A DNA stretch of 25,101 nt from DATAYA01 sp036272815 (GCA_036272815.1 DATAYA010000155.1:1-25101); one strand, 5' to 3'. Positions 7,571 to 15,539 are shown, numbered from the stretch's first letter. Made by a program: numbers and translations. The notes: generated from the letters alone by a model not told the origin.

Positions 7571-8110
7571 TCAGCTGCGAAGCCGCCGTGCGTTGGCGCT
7601 GGCGGCCCGCCGCACCGGCGCCAGCGCCGCGCCCTGCGCCCGTAGCCCGAGTTGCGTCATCAGGGCGGCATTGGCCCAGGCGCGTCCCCAGAACCCGCCG
7701 ACAAGCCGCGCCTGGGCGGCCCAGGCCGCCTGCGGCGAGCCCGCCAGTGCAAGGTCGGCAAACCCGCGGCGTGCTTCCTGCGCCTCGATGGCGCCAAGCC
7801 GCGCCAGCTCGATGCCGAGGGTCGCGCAGCGGGCGGCCATGATCTGCGACGCGGTGGCAAAGGCGGTGACCTTCTCCGAGACCATCAGGCGGAATTCGGT
7901 CCCGTCGACCTGCGCGGGATTGGCGATGGCCGTCGCGGCGAGCGCGAAGCGGGCTGCGATCACCTCGCCCGAATCGACGGCGAGCTGGCTCGCCCGCCGC
8001 GCCGCGGTGCCGGCCAGCGCCGCCGAACGCGCGAGGCGTTCCATCGGGATGGGAAATTGTGCGGGAAGGCGCGGCCCGCGTCGAGCGGGCGGAGAGGGTC
8101 GTCTTGTCAT
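7571..8110 (-). CDS. Phasin-like protein
   Basis: The alanine-rich, all-helical product lacks a signal peptide or membrane segment. It has the amphipathic pattern of polyhydroxyalkanoate granule-associated phasins: QLAVDSGEVIAARFALAATA, then MVSEKVTAFATASQIMAARC and SPQAAWAAQARLVGGFWGRA. Phasins coat PHA granules in the cytoplasm. The start is uncertain. The ATG at 8110 gives 179 residues with a Pro/Arg-rich leader; an internal ATG at 8044 gives 157 residues starting MERLARSAALAG. Neither has a strong ribosome site. No PHA synthase is in the window, so the assignment rests on composition and helical pattern. The 178-base gap upstream to 8288 holds no gene I can support. Confidence 0.6.
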   Translation of the reverse strand: MTRRPSPPARRGPRLPAQFPIPMERLARSAALAGTAARRASQLAVDSGEVIAARFALAATAIANPAQVDGTEFRLMVSEKVTAFATASQIMAARCATLGIELARLGAIEAQEARRGFADLALAGSPQAAWAAQARLVGGFWGRAWANAALMTQLGLRAQGAALAPVRRAASANARRLRS

Positions 8111-8288
8111 TGTTCTGCAACATATGTGGGACCGCCCCGAGTCTTGCAAGCCCGGTTGTCGGGGTGGCGATCTCGACGGCGAAAGCGTCGCTGTTCGGGG
8201 ATACCGGGTCGACGCCGGGTGGCATCGCAAACGGAGCCGCGACCTCCAGCGGCTGCCCCGACGCGGTCGCCTCCCGATCGCGGTAAGC

Positions 8289-9140
8289 TCAGGCCGCGAC
8301 CGCCGGCCAGTGTCCCGCGAAGCGGCCGCCCATGTTGTCCGTTGCATCGGCCCGGAACGTCGCAGTGCCGGCGGGCGCACCGGCTTGCGGGCGGAAGCGG
8401 AAGCGGAACGACGGGTTCTGCGCGATCGATATGCCGCTCTCGATCGCCAGCAGCAGCGTCGCTCCCTGCCAGATCCGCACGCGGGTGATGAAATGCGCCG
8501 GGATGTAGTAGCGCGTGATCTGGTCCATCTGCATCCCGGAGTTGTTGGGATGGCGGATCATCAGCTGCGCCTCGCGCAGCCCTGCCGGCAGTCCCGGCCT
8601 GGGCGCGAACTCGCGGAAACGCATGGTGCCCAGCGGCGGCCCTCCCGCCTCGTCGCGCACCGCCGGCGCCGAGCAGCCGCCTGCCGCCTTGACGTAGCGC
8701 CGCACCGCGTAGACCCCGCCGTCGCTCAGAGCCGCGACCGCATGCAGGTAGGTGTAGTCGTCCACGCGGACATGCGTTTCGATCCGGTCGATCCCGCTGC
8801 CGGCACCGAGGCTGAAGGAGGCGGCGAGCGGGGAGGGGTTCTGGTCGATGACCAGCGACACCCGCTCGACGCGGCGCGAATCGTTTTCCGGCAGGGAAAT
8901 CTGCATCGCGATCGGCACCAGCGCCGCGTCGGCCGCGCGATACGGCGCCTCGATGGCGAACAGCCCGGCGCCGTCGTGGATCGGCGCGTCCTTGAAGATC
9001 GCCTGGGCCAGCATCGGCCACGGACCGTCGGCGTGTGCGCTGCCGGCCCGCGCGGCTGCGGGCGCGGCGGCAAGGGCCGCGACGCCGGCCGCCAATGCAC
9101 GGCGGCCGATGTTCGAACCTCGATCTGCGGCAGCGCGCAT
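8289..9140 (-). CDS. Quinoprotein dehydrogenase-associated SoxYZ-like carrier
   Basis: The 283-residue exported protein has a SoxY-like N-terminal domain joined to a SoxZ-like C-terminal immunoglobulin-fold domain. This fused architecture is known from gene neighbourhoods of PQQ-dependent dehydrogenases. A signal peptide with a Tat-like GRRALAAG core (residues 12-32) precedes it. The SoxY part includes APYRAADAALVPIAMQ and ends near AAGGCSAP, where Cys156 corresponds to the carrier cysteine of SoxY GGCG motifs. The SoxZ part includes MIRHPNNSGMQMDQ, ITRVRIWQGATLL, SISQNP-like ISIAQNPSFRF and a final DNMGGRFAGHW. The start at 9140 has GGGAGAGG just upstream. It is divergent from pqqA. Its presumed partner, the MBL-fold hydrolase, lies beyond pqqE. 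Its biochemical role in the quinoprotein system is unproven. Confidence 0.88.
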   Translation of the reverse strand: MRAAADRGSNIGRRALAAGVAALAAAPAAARAGSAHADGPWPMLAQAIFKDAPIHDGAGLFAIEAPYRAADAALVPIAMQISLPENDSRRVERVSLVIDQNPSPLAASFSLGAGSGIDRIETHVRVDDYTYLHAVAALSDGGVYAVRRYVKAAGGCSAPAVRDEAGGPPLGTMRFREFAPRPGLPAGLREAQLMIRHPNNSGMQMDQITRYYIPAHFITRVRIWQGATLLLAIESGISIAQNPSFRFRFRPQAGAPAGTATFRADATDNMGGRFAGHWPAVAA

Positions 9141-9266
9141 GGCCCTCTCCCTTCGCAGCGACGGTTGCAACACCTAGCCTCGCGGCGGTATACACCGCGT
9201 ATGGTCCAATCCCAATCGGCCGTTCGGTGACCGCCTGTGGCGGCCCGGGCGGAGCGGATCATAGGG

Positions 9267-9295
9267 TTGACAGACAGGCATGGCGCGATCGTGGA
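9267..9295 (+). promoter_or_regulatory. Candidate -35 element of the pqqA promoter
   Basis: A perfect TTGACA lies at 9267-9272, 58 bases before the pqqA start. About 17 bases on, the -10 position (around 9290) reads CGTGGA, a poor match, so this is only a partial sigma-70-like promoter. It is nonetheless the most promoter-like site in the 190-base region between pqqA and the divergent SoxYZ-like gene. Confidence 0.3.
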
Positions 9296-9330
9296 GCCGC
9301 AAGACGCGCCGCAACGCAAGGGAGACCGCC

Positions 9331-9408
9331 ATGGCTTGGACACGTCCGACACTTCGCGAAATCTGCATCGGCCTCGAGATCTCGGGCTACCTGCCCGGAA
9401 CGATGTGA
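9331..9408 (+). CDS. pqqA: PQQ precursor peptide PqqA (25 residues)
   Basis: PqqA is the ribosomal peptide whose Glu and Tyr side chains are cross-linked by PqqE (with PqqD) and become the PQQ skeleton. The 25-residue peptide reads MAWTRPTLREICIGLEISGY then LPGTM. The required E-x3-Y pair is Glu16 and Tyr20, in a GLEISGY context typical of the family. A GGGAGA ribosome site sits about 5 bases upstream. Immediate synteny with pqqBCDE confirms the call. PqqA lengths of 22-29 residues are normal. The processing protease gene (pqqF-type) is not in the window. Confidence 0.96.
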   Translation: MAWTRPTLREICIGLEISGYLPGTM

Positions 9409-9420
9409 TCCGCGGGATCA
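9406..9420 (+). promoter_or_regulatory. Dyad over the pqqA stop codon, before pqqB
   Basis: TGATCC (9406-9411), GCG, GGATCA (9415-9420) is a perfect 6-bp inverted repeat containing the pqqA stop codon. An overlapping alternative dyad, GGGAT-CA-ATCCC (9414-9425), would compete with it. It fills most of the 24-base pqqA-pqqB gap and could stabilise a short pqqA transcript or limit read-through. Function is inferred. Confidence 0.4.
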
Positions 9421-9432
9421 ATCCCACCACGC

Positions 9433-10350
9433 ATGAGTGACCACGCCGCGGACCTCGCGGCGCTGGTGATCGGGTCGGCGGCCGGCGGCGGGTTCCCGCA
9501 ATGGAACTGCGCCTGCCGGCTTTGCCGTCTGTGTCGTGCGGGCGATCCGCGGATCCGGCCGGCAACCCAGGTTGGGGTCGCGGTATCGGCCGATGCGGGC
9601 CATTCCTGGCTGCTGGTCGGCGCCTCGCCCGATCTGCGCCAGCAAATCGTCGCGACCCCGGCACTGGCGCCACGCGAGGGCAGCCGGAGTTCTCCGATTA
9701 CGGCGGTCGTGTTGCTGAGCGCCGATGTCGACGGCATCGCCGGGCTGCTCGTGTTGCGCGAGGGACACCGCTTCGACGTGCTGGCGCCGGCGCCGATGCT
9801 CGACGTCCTGGCGGCCAATCCGGTGTTCGGCGCGCTCGACCCGGCGCTGGTCCGCCGAGTCCCGGTCGCGCCCGGCATCCCGCACGATTGTGCCGGCGGG
9901 ATCAGGCTGACGCTGCTGGAGATGCCGGGCAAAGTGCCGCTCTATCTCGAGGACCGCGCCGCCGCCGCACCCGAAGCCGGCCCCGCCTATGCCGCGCGGA
10001 TCGAGGCGCATGGCCGGGTGCTGATTGTCGCCCCTGCCTGTGCCGCGATCACGGAGGAGGTGCGCGACCGCCTCGCCGGCGCCGATGCGCTGCTGTTCGA
10101 CGGCACGCTCTACAAGGACGAGGAGATGCAAGAGGCGGGTGTCGGCGCCAAGACCGGCCGGCGGATGGGTCATGCGCCGATTACGGGCGCGGGCGGCTCG
10201 CTCGACTTCCTGGCGGGCCTGCCCGGCCGACGCATCTACTACCATATCAACAACACCAACCCGATCCTGCTGGAAGGCTCGCCCGAGCGCCGCGAGGTCG
10301 AGCGCGCCGGAATCGAGGTTGCGCATGACGGGATGGAGGTGCGGTTGTGA
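9433..10350 (+). CDS. pqqB: PqqB, metallo-beta-lactamase-fold PQQ biosynthesis protein
   Basis: PqqB is a zinc/iron MBL-fold protein acting in the hydroxylation of the cross-linked Glu-Tyr intermediate, between PqqE/F and PqqC. The 305-residue length is standard. Recognisable stretches are LVIGSAAGGGFPQWNC near the start, then a Cys-rich CACRLCRLC structural zinc site, AVSADAGHSWLLVGASPDLR, and ALLFDGTLYKDEEM, followed by GHAPITGAGGS and YYHINNTNPIL. As usual for PqqB, the canonical HxHxDH is degenerate. The start at 9433 lacks a strong ribosome site, so translation may depend on coupling to pqqA. The stop overlaps pqqC by 4 bases. Confidence 0.97.
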   Translation: MSDHAADLAALVIGSAAGGGFPQWNCACRLCRLCRAGDPRIRPATQVGVAVSADAGHSWLLVGASPDLRQQIVATPALAPREGSRSSPITAVVLLSADVDGIAGLLVLREGHRFDVLAPAPMLDVLAANPVFGALDPALVRRVPVAPGIPHDCAGGIRLTLLEMPGKVPLYLEDRAAAAPEAGPAYAARIEAHGRVLIVAPACAAITEEVRDRLAGADALLFDGTLYKDEEMQEAGVGAKTGRRMGHAPITGAGGSLDFLAGLPGRRIYYHINNTNPILLEGSPERREVERAGIEVAHDGMEVRL

Positions 10351-11087
10351 CCGATCTGCTCAGCCCGGCGGCCCTGGAGGCGCGGCTGCGCGCGCTCGGC
10401 GCCGAGCGCTACCACGACCGCCACCCGTTCCACCGGATGCTGCACGGCGGCCAGTGCTCGCGCGGCCAGGTGCAGGCCTGGGCGCTCAACCGCTTCGTCT
10501 ATCAGGCGCATATCCCGCTCAAGGACGCCTCCCTGATCGGCCGCTGCGAGGACCGGGCGCTGCGCCGCGAATGGCGCCGCCGGCTCGACGATCACGATGG
10601 GACGGCGGAGGGCGGCGGCGGCATCGAGCGATGGCTGCTGCTCTGCGAGGGGCTCGGCCTGGATCGCGAGGCGGTCGCCGGGATGCGCCTCGCGTTGCCG
10701 GCGACCCGCTTCGCCGTCGAGGCCTATGTCCGCTTCGTCCGCGAGCGCAGCTTGCTCGAAGCGGTCGCCTCATGCCTGACTGAGCTGTTCTCGCCGCAGA
10801 TCATCAGCGAGCGGATGTCAGGGATGCTTGCGAACTACCCGTATGTCACCCGCGAGACGCTGGCCTATTTCGACAAGCGGCCGCCGCAGGCCGCGCGCGA
10901 TGCCGACTTCGCCCTGGCCTGGGTGACGGAGCACGCCACCACGCCGGAGGCGCAGCAGGCAGTGATCGATGCGCTGGCCTTCAAGTGCGACGTCCTGTGG
11001 TCGATGCTGGACGCGCTGCATTTCGCCTATGTCGCACCCGGCCTGATCCCGCCAGGCGCCTTCGTGCCGGAGGCGGGCGATGACTGA
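10347..11087 (+). CDS. pqqC: Pyrroloquinoline-quinone synthase PqqC
   Basis: PqqC catalyses the final, cofactor-free ring closure and eight-electron oxidation that yields PQQ. The 246-residue all-helical protein shows the family motifs ERYHDRHPFHRMLHGGQCSR, then QVQAWALNRFVYQAHIPLKD, RRRLDDHDG, ASCLTELFSPQIISERM and KCDVLWSMLDALHFAYV. Active-site histidines and Tyr/Arg positions look intact. Translation starts at a GTG (10347) inside the GTGA overlap with the pqqB stop, implying coupling. It overlaps pqqD by 8 bases. Confidence 0.97.
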   Translation: MTDLLSPAALEARLRALGAERYHDRHPFHRMLHGGQCSRGQVQAWALNRFVYQAHIPLKDASLIGRCEDRALRREWRRRLDDHDGTAEGGGGIERWLLLCEGLGLDREAVAGMRLALPATRFAVEAYVRFVRERSLLEAVASCLTELFSPQIISERMSGMLANYPYVTRETLAYFDKRPPQAARDADFALAWVTEHATTPEAQQAVIDALAFKCDVLWSMLDALHFAYVAPGLIPPGAFVPEAGDD

Positions 11088-11355
11088 CCCCGGGGGCGGC
11101 CGGCCGCGGCTCGCCCCGGGCGTGCGGTTGCATTTCGACGAGACGCGAAAAGCCTGGGTGCTGCTATCGCCGGAGCGGGTGATCGAGGCCGAGGGGCCGG
11201 CGCCGGAGGTGATCCGCCGCATCGACGGCAGTCGCACGATCGATGCCATCATCGACGAGCTGGCGACGCTCTACACCGCCGACCGCGTCGAGATCGCGGC
11301 CGACGTGCGGGCGCTGATCGCGGAACTGCAATCCAAGCGCCTGGTGCTCGAATGA
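11080..11355 (+). CDS. pqqD: PqqD, PqqA peptide chaperone
   Basis: PqqD binds the PqqA peptide and presents it to the radical-SAM enzyme PqqE. The 91-residue protein fits the family size. It shows the winged-helix recognition pattern: RPRLAPGVRLHFDETRKAWV, LLSPERVIEAEGPAPEVIRR, then IDGSRTIDAIIDELA and VEIAADVRALIAELQSKRLV. It is a stand-alone gene, not fused to PqqC or PqqE. The ATG at 11080 lies inside the end of pqqC, and the stop overlaps the pqqE start by ATGA. Confidence 0.96.
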   Translation: MTDPGGGRPRLAPGVRLHFDETRKAWVLLSPERVIEAEGPAPEVIRRIDGSRTIDAIIDELATLYTADRVEIAADVRALIAELQSKRLVLE

Positions 11356-12464
11356 CCACGCTGCACGCGCCGCTCGGACTGCTTGCGGAGCTGACGCATC
11401 GATGCCCGCTCGCCTGCCCCTATTGCTCCAACCCGCTGCACCTCGATCCGCGCAGCGAGGAGCTGGACACCGCGAGCTGGGCGCGGGTGTTCGCCGAGGC
11501 GGCGGCGATGGGCGTGCTTCAGGTGCATCTCTCGGGCGGCGAGCCGGGTGCGCGGCGTGATCTGACCGAGATCACGGCGGCGGCGCACAAGGCCGGCCTC
11601 TACACCAACCTCATCACCTCGGGCATCGGCTTCGACCGCGGGCGGCTGGCCCGATTGCAGGCGGCTGGACTCGATCATGTGCAGCTCTCGATCCAGGACG
11701 CGATCGCCGACAGCGCCGACCGCATCGCGGGCTACCCGGGCGCGCACGCGCGCAAGGTCGCACTCGCGCGCGAGGTGGCCGGGCTCGGCCTGGCGCTGAC
11801 CCTCAACGCCGTGATCCACCGCGCCAACATCGCGCGCGTGGGTGCCATCATCGAGACCGCGCTCGGCATGGGCGCCGGCCGGGTCGAGGTGGCGCATGCG
11901 CAGTATTACGGCTGGGCGCTGGCGAACCGGGGGGCGCTGATGCCGACGCGGGCGCAGGTGGATGCCGCGATGGCCGAGGTCGAGCGGCTGCGTCCTGCGT
12001 GCGAAGGGCGGCTTGCGATCGACCTGGTCGTGCCCGACTATTACGCGCAACGACCAAAGCCCTGCGTAGGCGGCTGGGGGCGGCGATCGCTGAACGTGAC
12101 GCCATCCGGGCGCGTGCTGCCGTGCCATGCCGCTGAGACGATCCCGGGCCTCGAATTCTGGTCGGTGCGCGACCACCCGCTTGCCGCGATCTGGGCGCGC
12201 TCGCCCGCCTTCGCGGCGTTCCGTGGCACCGAGTGGATGCGCGAGCCGTGCCGCTCCTGTGCATACCGCGAGGTCGATTTCGGCGGCTGCCGCTGCCAGG
12301 CGCTGGCGATCGCGGGCGATGCGGCGGCGGCCGATCCGGCCTGCGCGCTGTCGCCGCATCATGCGCGGATGCTGGCGCTGGCGGAGGCGGATGCCGGCGA
12401 GGACGCGGCGCCATCCTATCGCTACCGGGATCGGGCCGCCGTCAGCGCCATTCCGCTTCGCTGA
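11352..12464 (+). CDS. pqqE: PqqE, radical SAM PqqA Glu-Tyr cyclase
   Basis: PqqE makes the C-C cross-link between Glu and Tyr of PqqA using S-adenosylmethionine. The 370-residue protein has the radical SAM motif CPLACPYC (Cys18, 22, 25), the SAM-binding SGGEP at residues 61-65 and the (beta/alpha) barrel. A C-terminal SPASM domain follows with cysteines at 238, 258, 300, 303, 313, 315 and 331 for auxiliary Fe-S clusters (LPCH, EPCRSC, GGCRC). Length and motifs are normal. It is the last pqq gene; its 3' end overlaps the convergent MBL-fold gene by 23 bases, so no terminator separates them. Confidence 0.97.
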   Translation: MTTLHAPLGLLAELTHRCPLACPYCSNPLHLDPRSEELDTASWARVFAEAAAMGVLQVHLSGGEPGARRDLTEITAAAHKAGLYTNLITSGIGFDRGRLARLQAAGLDHVQLSIQDAIADSADRIAGYPGAHARKVALAREVAGLGLALTLNAVIHRANIARVGAIIETALGMGAGRVEVAHAQYYGWALANRGALMPTRAQVDAAMAEVERLRPACEGRLAIDLVVPDYYAQRPKPCVGGWGRRSLNVTPSGRVLPCHAAETIPGLEFWSVRDHPLAAIWARSPAFAAFRGTEWMREPCRSCAYREVDFGGCRCQALAIAGDAAAADPACALSPHHARMLALAEADAGEDAAPSYRYRDRAAVSAIPLR

Positions 12465-13374
12465 ACGCGATCGTCGCATTGCGCGGGTTGTAGGCGTCGA
12501 ACAGGTCCCAGCGGCCGCGCTCCGAGGCACCGATCTGCCCAAGCGCCTGTTGGAGCGGGATGCCGGCATCGACGGCGCGCTCGGCGTCGGTGACCAGGGT
12601 TTCCAGGTAGCGGCGGTCCGGATCGAGCGCCTGCGGCCACGCGCCGATCGTCGTTCCGTCCCCTGGCACAACCCGCAGGGCGGGCAGCTTCGCCAGCCGG
12701 TCCAGCACCGAGAGCCAGCCGGAAACGCTGCCATCCACCGCCGGAACCTGCTGGGACACCACGAGGTCCCCTGCGAACAGCGTACCGGTTTTCTCATCGA
12801 GCACCGTCAGGTCGCAGTCGCTGTGCGCGGGTGGCCACGCACTCAGCAACACCTTTCGGCCGCCGAGGTCCAGCGTCATGGCGTCGCGCACCAGCAGCGT
12901 CGGGGGAATGATCCGCACTTGCGCGATTGCCGCGGCACCAAGCTGCGGGATGAAGGAATGCAGGTAGAATGGCGCGTGCTCAGCCAGTGAGCGCAGCAGG
13001 CGGGCGCTGCCAACGAAGGTCGTGCCGGCCTGCGCGAAGGCAGCGTTGCCGAAAACATGATCGGGGTGCTCGTGCGTGTTGATGACGAACCGGATCGGCT
13101 TCGAGGTGAGTTTCCGCACTGCAGCGCGCAGGCCCTCGCCGACCGCGACGCTGCCGCCGGTGTCGATCACGGCGACCGCGTCGCGGCCGACGACGATGCC
13201 GAGATTGGCGATGTCGCCCTGATTCTGCGGCGTGGTCAGAGCAACCTGCCCGAAATGCACGAAATCGCCGGGCGCCACGGCGTGGATGGCGAGAAGCGTT
13301 TCGGCGAGCGACGGCGCTGCCGCGAGCGTTGCTGCCGTTGCAAGCGCGGTCAGAAATGTTGCGGTGCAGCGCAT
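12442..13374 (-). CDS. Quinoprotein relay-type MBL-fold zinc metallohydrolase
   Basis: The exported 310-residue metallo-beta-lactamase-fold protein starts at the ATG at 13374 with a Sec signal (MRCTATFLTALATAATLAAA, cleavage near SLAE). The zinc motif HEHPDH (His101, His103, Asp105, His106) is intact, preceded by VAVIDTGGSVAVGEG and followed by the second metal histidine in WPPAHSDCDL and the Asp of LFAGDLVV. This matches the SoxH-related hydrolases that co-occur with PQQ dehydrogenases and the SoxYZ-like carrier ('quinoprotein relay system'). It is divergent from xoxF and convergent with pqqE, consistent with that role. Its substrate is unknown; a thioester or persulfide on the SoxYZ-like cysteine is only a guess. 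Confidence 0.9.
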   Translation of the reverse strand: MRCTATFLTALATAATLAAAPSLAETLLAIHAVAPGDFVHFGQVALTTPQNQGDIANLGIVVGRDAVAVIDTGGSVAVGEGLRAAVRKLTSKPIRFVINTHEHPDHVFGNAAFAQAGTTFVGSARLLRSLAEHAPFYLHSFIPQLGAAAIAQVRIIPPTLLVRDAMTLDLGGRKVLLSAWPPAHSDCDLTVLDEKTGTLFAGDLVVSQQVPAVDGSVSGWLSVLDRLAKLPALRVVPGDGTTIGAWPQALDPDRRYLETLVTDAERAVDAGIPLQQALGQIGASERGRWDLFDAYNPRNATIAFSEAEWR

Positions 13375-13455
13375 TTTCCATCCGTGGTTGGGAGCCTGAC
13401 AAAGATGTTGCGGGCGCATGCCGGGCCGTTTAGGGTTCTTGCGATTGCCGGCTTC

Positions 13456-13490
13456 AAGGATACCCGCAGTTCGGGAGGGCGGGTATGCTT
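13456..13490. promoter_or_regulatory. Large dyad upstream of xoxF (candidate operator)
   Basis: ATACCCGC (13460-13467) and GCGGGTAT (13479-13486) form a perfect 8-bp inverted repeat with an 11-base spacer. It extends by AAG/CTT (13456-13458/13488-13490) beyond one mismatch. It sits in the 295-base region between divergent xoxF and the MBL-fold gene, 180 bases before the xoxF start. The spacing suits a dimeric regulator, or it could be an RNA hairpin. No known regulator motif is claimed. Confidence 0.45.
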
Positions 13491-13669
13491 CGCAGGCGTC
13501 GCGGGATAGGGCCGAACAAGAAAAGGGTCGCGCGGCGACACCTTGGGGCTTCCGCAACGTCGTGACACGCTGCCGGCGGTGTCTTCCCATCCGGTTTCGT
13601 CGCAGCCGGGTCGGTGGGCCGTGCGGGCTTCACGCCGCCCCCTGGCTGCAGCACAGGGGAGAAGCGTTC

Positions 13670-15514
13670 ATGCGTTTGGTGTCAAATCGAGTGATGCTCA
13701 TGGCGGGAGTGTTCCTGTCATCGGGCCTGATGGTCGGCGCGGCAAGCGCGCAGGGCACGACCGCGAGCGCGCCGTCGCAGAGCCTCATCCAGATGCAGGC
13801 CAACCCCGCCGACTGGGTGATGCCGACCGGCACCTACAACAACTGGCGCTACTCGCCGCTGAAGCAGATCACCGCAGCCAATGTCGGCAAGTTGCAGGCC
13901 GCCTGGACATTCTCGACCGGCGTGCTGCGGGGCCACGAGGGCGCGCCGCTGGTGATCGGGAACATGATGTATCTCGCCACCCCGTTCCCAAACATCGTCT
14001 ATGCGCTCGATCTGAACAACAACGGCCGCATCGCCTGGAAATACGAGCCGAAGCAGGACCCGAACGTCATCCCGGTGATGTGCTGCGACACCGTCAATCG
14101 CGGCGTCGCCTATGCTGACGGCAAAATCTTCCTCCACCAGGCCGACTCGACGCTGGTGGCGCTGGACGCCAAGACCGGCAAGGTCGACTGGTCGGTGAAA
14201 ACGGCCGATCCGAGCAAGGGTGCAACGGGGACCGAGGCGCCGATGGTGGTCGGCGACAAGGTGTTCGTCGGCGTCTCAGGCGGCGAATTCGGCGTGCGCG
14301 GCTGGCTCGGCGCCTATTCGACCAAGGACGGGCACCAGATCTGGCGCGCCTATTCCATGGGGCCCGACAAGGACATCCTGGTCGACCCGCAGAAGACCAC
14401 GGACCTCGGCAAGCCGATCGGCGCCGATTCCAGCCTCAAGACCTGGCAAGGCGATCAGTGGAAGATCGGCGGCGGCGACACCTGGGGTTGGTACTCGTAC
14501 GACCCGAAGCTGAACCTCATCTATTACGGCAGCGGCAACCCCTCCACTTGGAATCCGACGCAGCGGCCGGGCGACAATAAATGGTCGATGACCATCTTCG
14601 CCCGCGATCCGGATACGGGCATGGCGAAGTGGGTCTATCAGATGACGCCGCACGACCAGTGGGACTATGACGGCGTCAACGAGATGGTCCTGGCCGACCT
14701 CACCATCAACGGACAGCAGGTTCCGGCGTTGGTGCATTTCGATCGCAATGGCTTCGCCTACACGCTCAACCGCGCGACCGGTGCGTTGCTGGTTGCGGAA
14801 AAATACGACCCGGCGGTGAACTGGGCGACCAAGATCGACATGGACAAGACCAGCAAGAATTACGGTCGCCCCGAGGTGGTCGGCAAGTATGCGCCGGGCG
14901 TCCAGGGCGAGGACGTCAACACCAAGAGTGTCTGCCCGGCCGCACTCGGCTCGAAGGACGAGCAGCCGGCGAGCTACGACCCGAACACCAAGCTGTTCTA
15001 CGTGCCGACCAACCATGTCTGCATGGACTACGAGCCGTTCCGCGTCTCCTACACCGCCGGCCAGCCCTATGTCGGTGCGACGCTGTCGATGTTCCCCGCG
15101 CCGGGTGGGACGAACATGGGCAACTTCATTGCGTGGGACGCGACGACCGGCAAGATCAAGTGGTCCGATCCGCAGTTGTTCTCGGTCTGGTCGGGGGCGC
15201 TCTCGACCGCCGGCGGCGTGGTGTTCTATGGCACGCTGGAGGGCTACCTGAAGGCGGTCGATGCCAACACCGGCAAGGAGCTCTACAGCTTCAAGACACC
15301 GTCGGGCATCATCGGGAACGTGATGACCTATGAGCACGCCGGCAAGCAGTATGTCGCCGTGCTCTCGGGCGTCGGCGGCTGGGCCGGCATCGGTCTCGCG
15401 GCCGGACTCACCGACCCGCATGCGGGTCTCGGTGCGGTCGGCGGCTATGCGGCGCTGAGCAACTACACTGCACTTGGTGGCCAACTCACGGTGTTCGCTC
15501 TGCCGTCGAGCTGA
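13670..15514 (+). CDS. xoxF: Lanthanide-type PQQ methanol dehydrogenase large subunit
   Basis: This periplasmic quinoprotein oxidises methanol (and often formaldehyde) with PQQ and a lanthanide, passing electrons to the XoxG cytochrome. From the ATG at 13670 (preceded by GGGGAGAAG) the protein has 614 residues. The Sec signal peptide is cleaved near residue 27 (VGAASA/QG), and an eight-bladed propeller with repeated GxxxWxx motifs follows. The adjacent-cysteine pair is C138-C139 (VMCCDTVNRG). Metal/PQQ ligands are Glu206 (GGEFGVRG), Asn290 (GSGNPSTWN) and catalytic Asp332. The diagnostic extra Asp at position +2, Asp334 (HDQWDYDGVN), is the lanthanide ligand; calcium MxaF has Ala there. No mxaI-like small subunit is present. 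The XoxF clade cannot be fixed by eye. Confidence 0.97.
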   Translation: MRLVSNRVMLMAGVFLSSGLMVGAASAQGTTASAPSQSLIQMQANPADWVMPTGTYNNWRYSPLKQITAANVGKLQAAWTFSTGVLRGHEGAPLVIGNMMYLATPFPNIVYALDLNNNGRIAWKYEPKQDPNVIPVMCCDTVNRGVAYADGKIFLHQADSTLVALDAKTGKVDWSVKTADPSKGATGTEAPMVVGDKVFVGVSGGEFGVRGWLGAYSTKDGHQIWRAYSMGPDKDILVDPQKTTDLGKPIGADSSLKTWQGDQWKIGGGDTWGWYSYDPKLNLIYYGSGNPSTWNPTQRPGDNKWSMTIFARDPDTGMAKWVYQMTPHDQWDYDGVNEMVLADLTINGQQVPALVHFDRNGFAYTLNRATGALLVAEKYDPAVNWATKIDMDKTSKNYGRPEVVGKYAPGVQGEDVNTKSVCPAALGSKDEQPASYDPNTKLFYVPTNHVCMDYEPFRVSYTAGQPYVGATLSMFPAPGGTNMGNFIAWDATTGKIKWSDPQLFSVWSGALSTAGGVVFYGTLEGYLKAVDANTGKELYSFKTPSGIIGNVMTYEHAGKQYVAVLSGVGGWAGIGLAAGLTDPHAGLGAVGGYAALSNYTALGGQLTVFALPSS

Positions 15515-15539
15515 ACGGAACGAACGACCGAGCATCCGT

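Noticed and set aside
8059..8286. Possible 75-residue plus-strand gene in the gap between phasin-like and SoxYZ-like genes
   Set aside because: No ribosome site, partly antisense to the phasin-like gene, no recognisable motif or signal peptide.
7392..9230. Plus-strand open frame of 612 codons opposite the phasin-like and SoxYZ-like genes
   Set aside because: The minus genes have signal peptide, motifs and ribosome sites; the plus frame has no recognisable domain.
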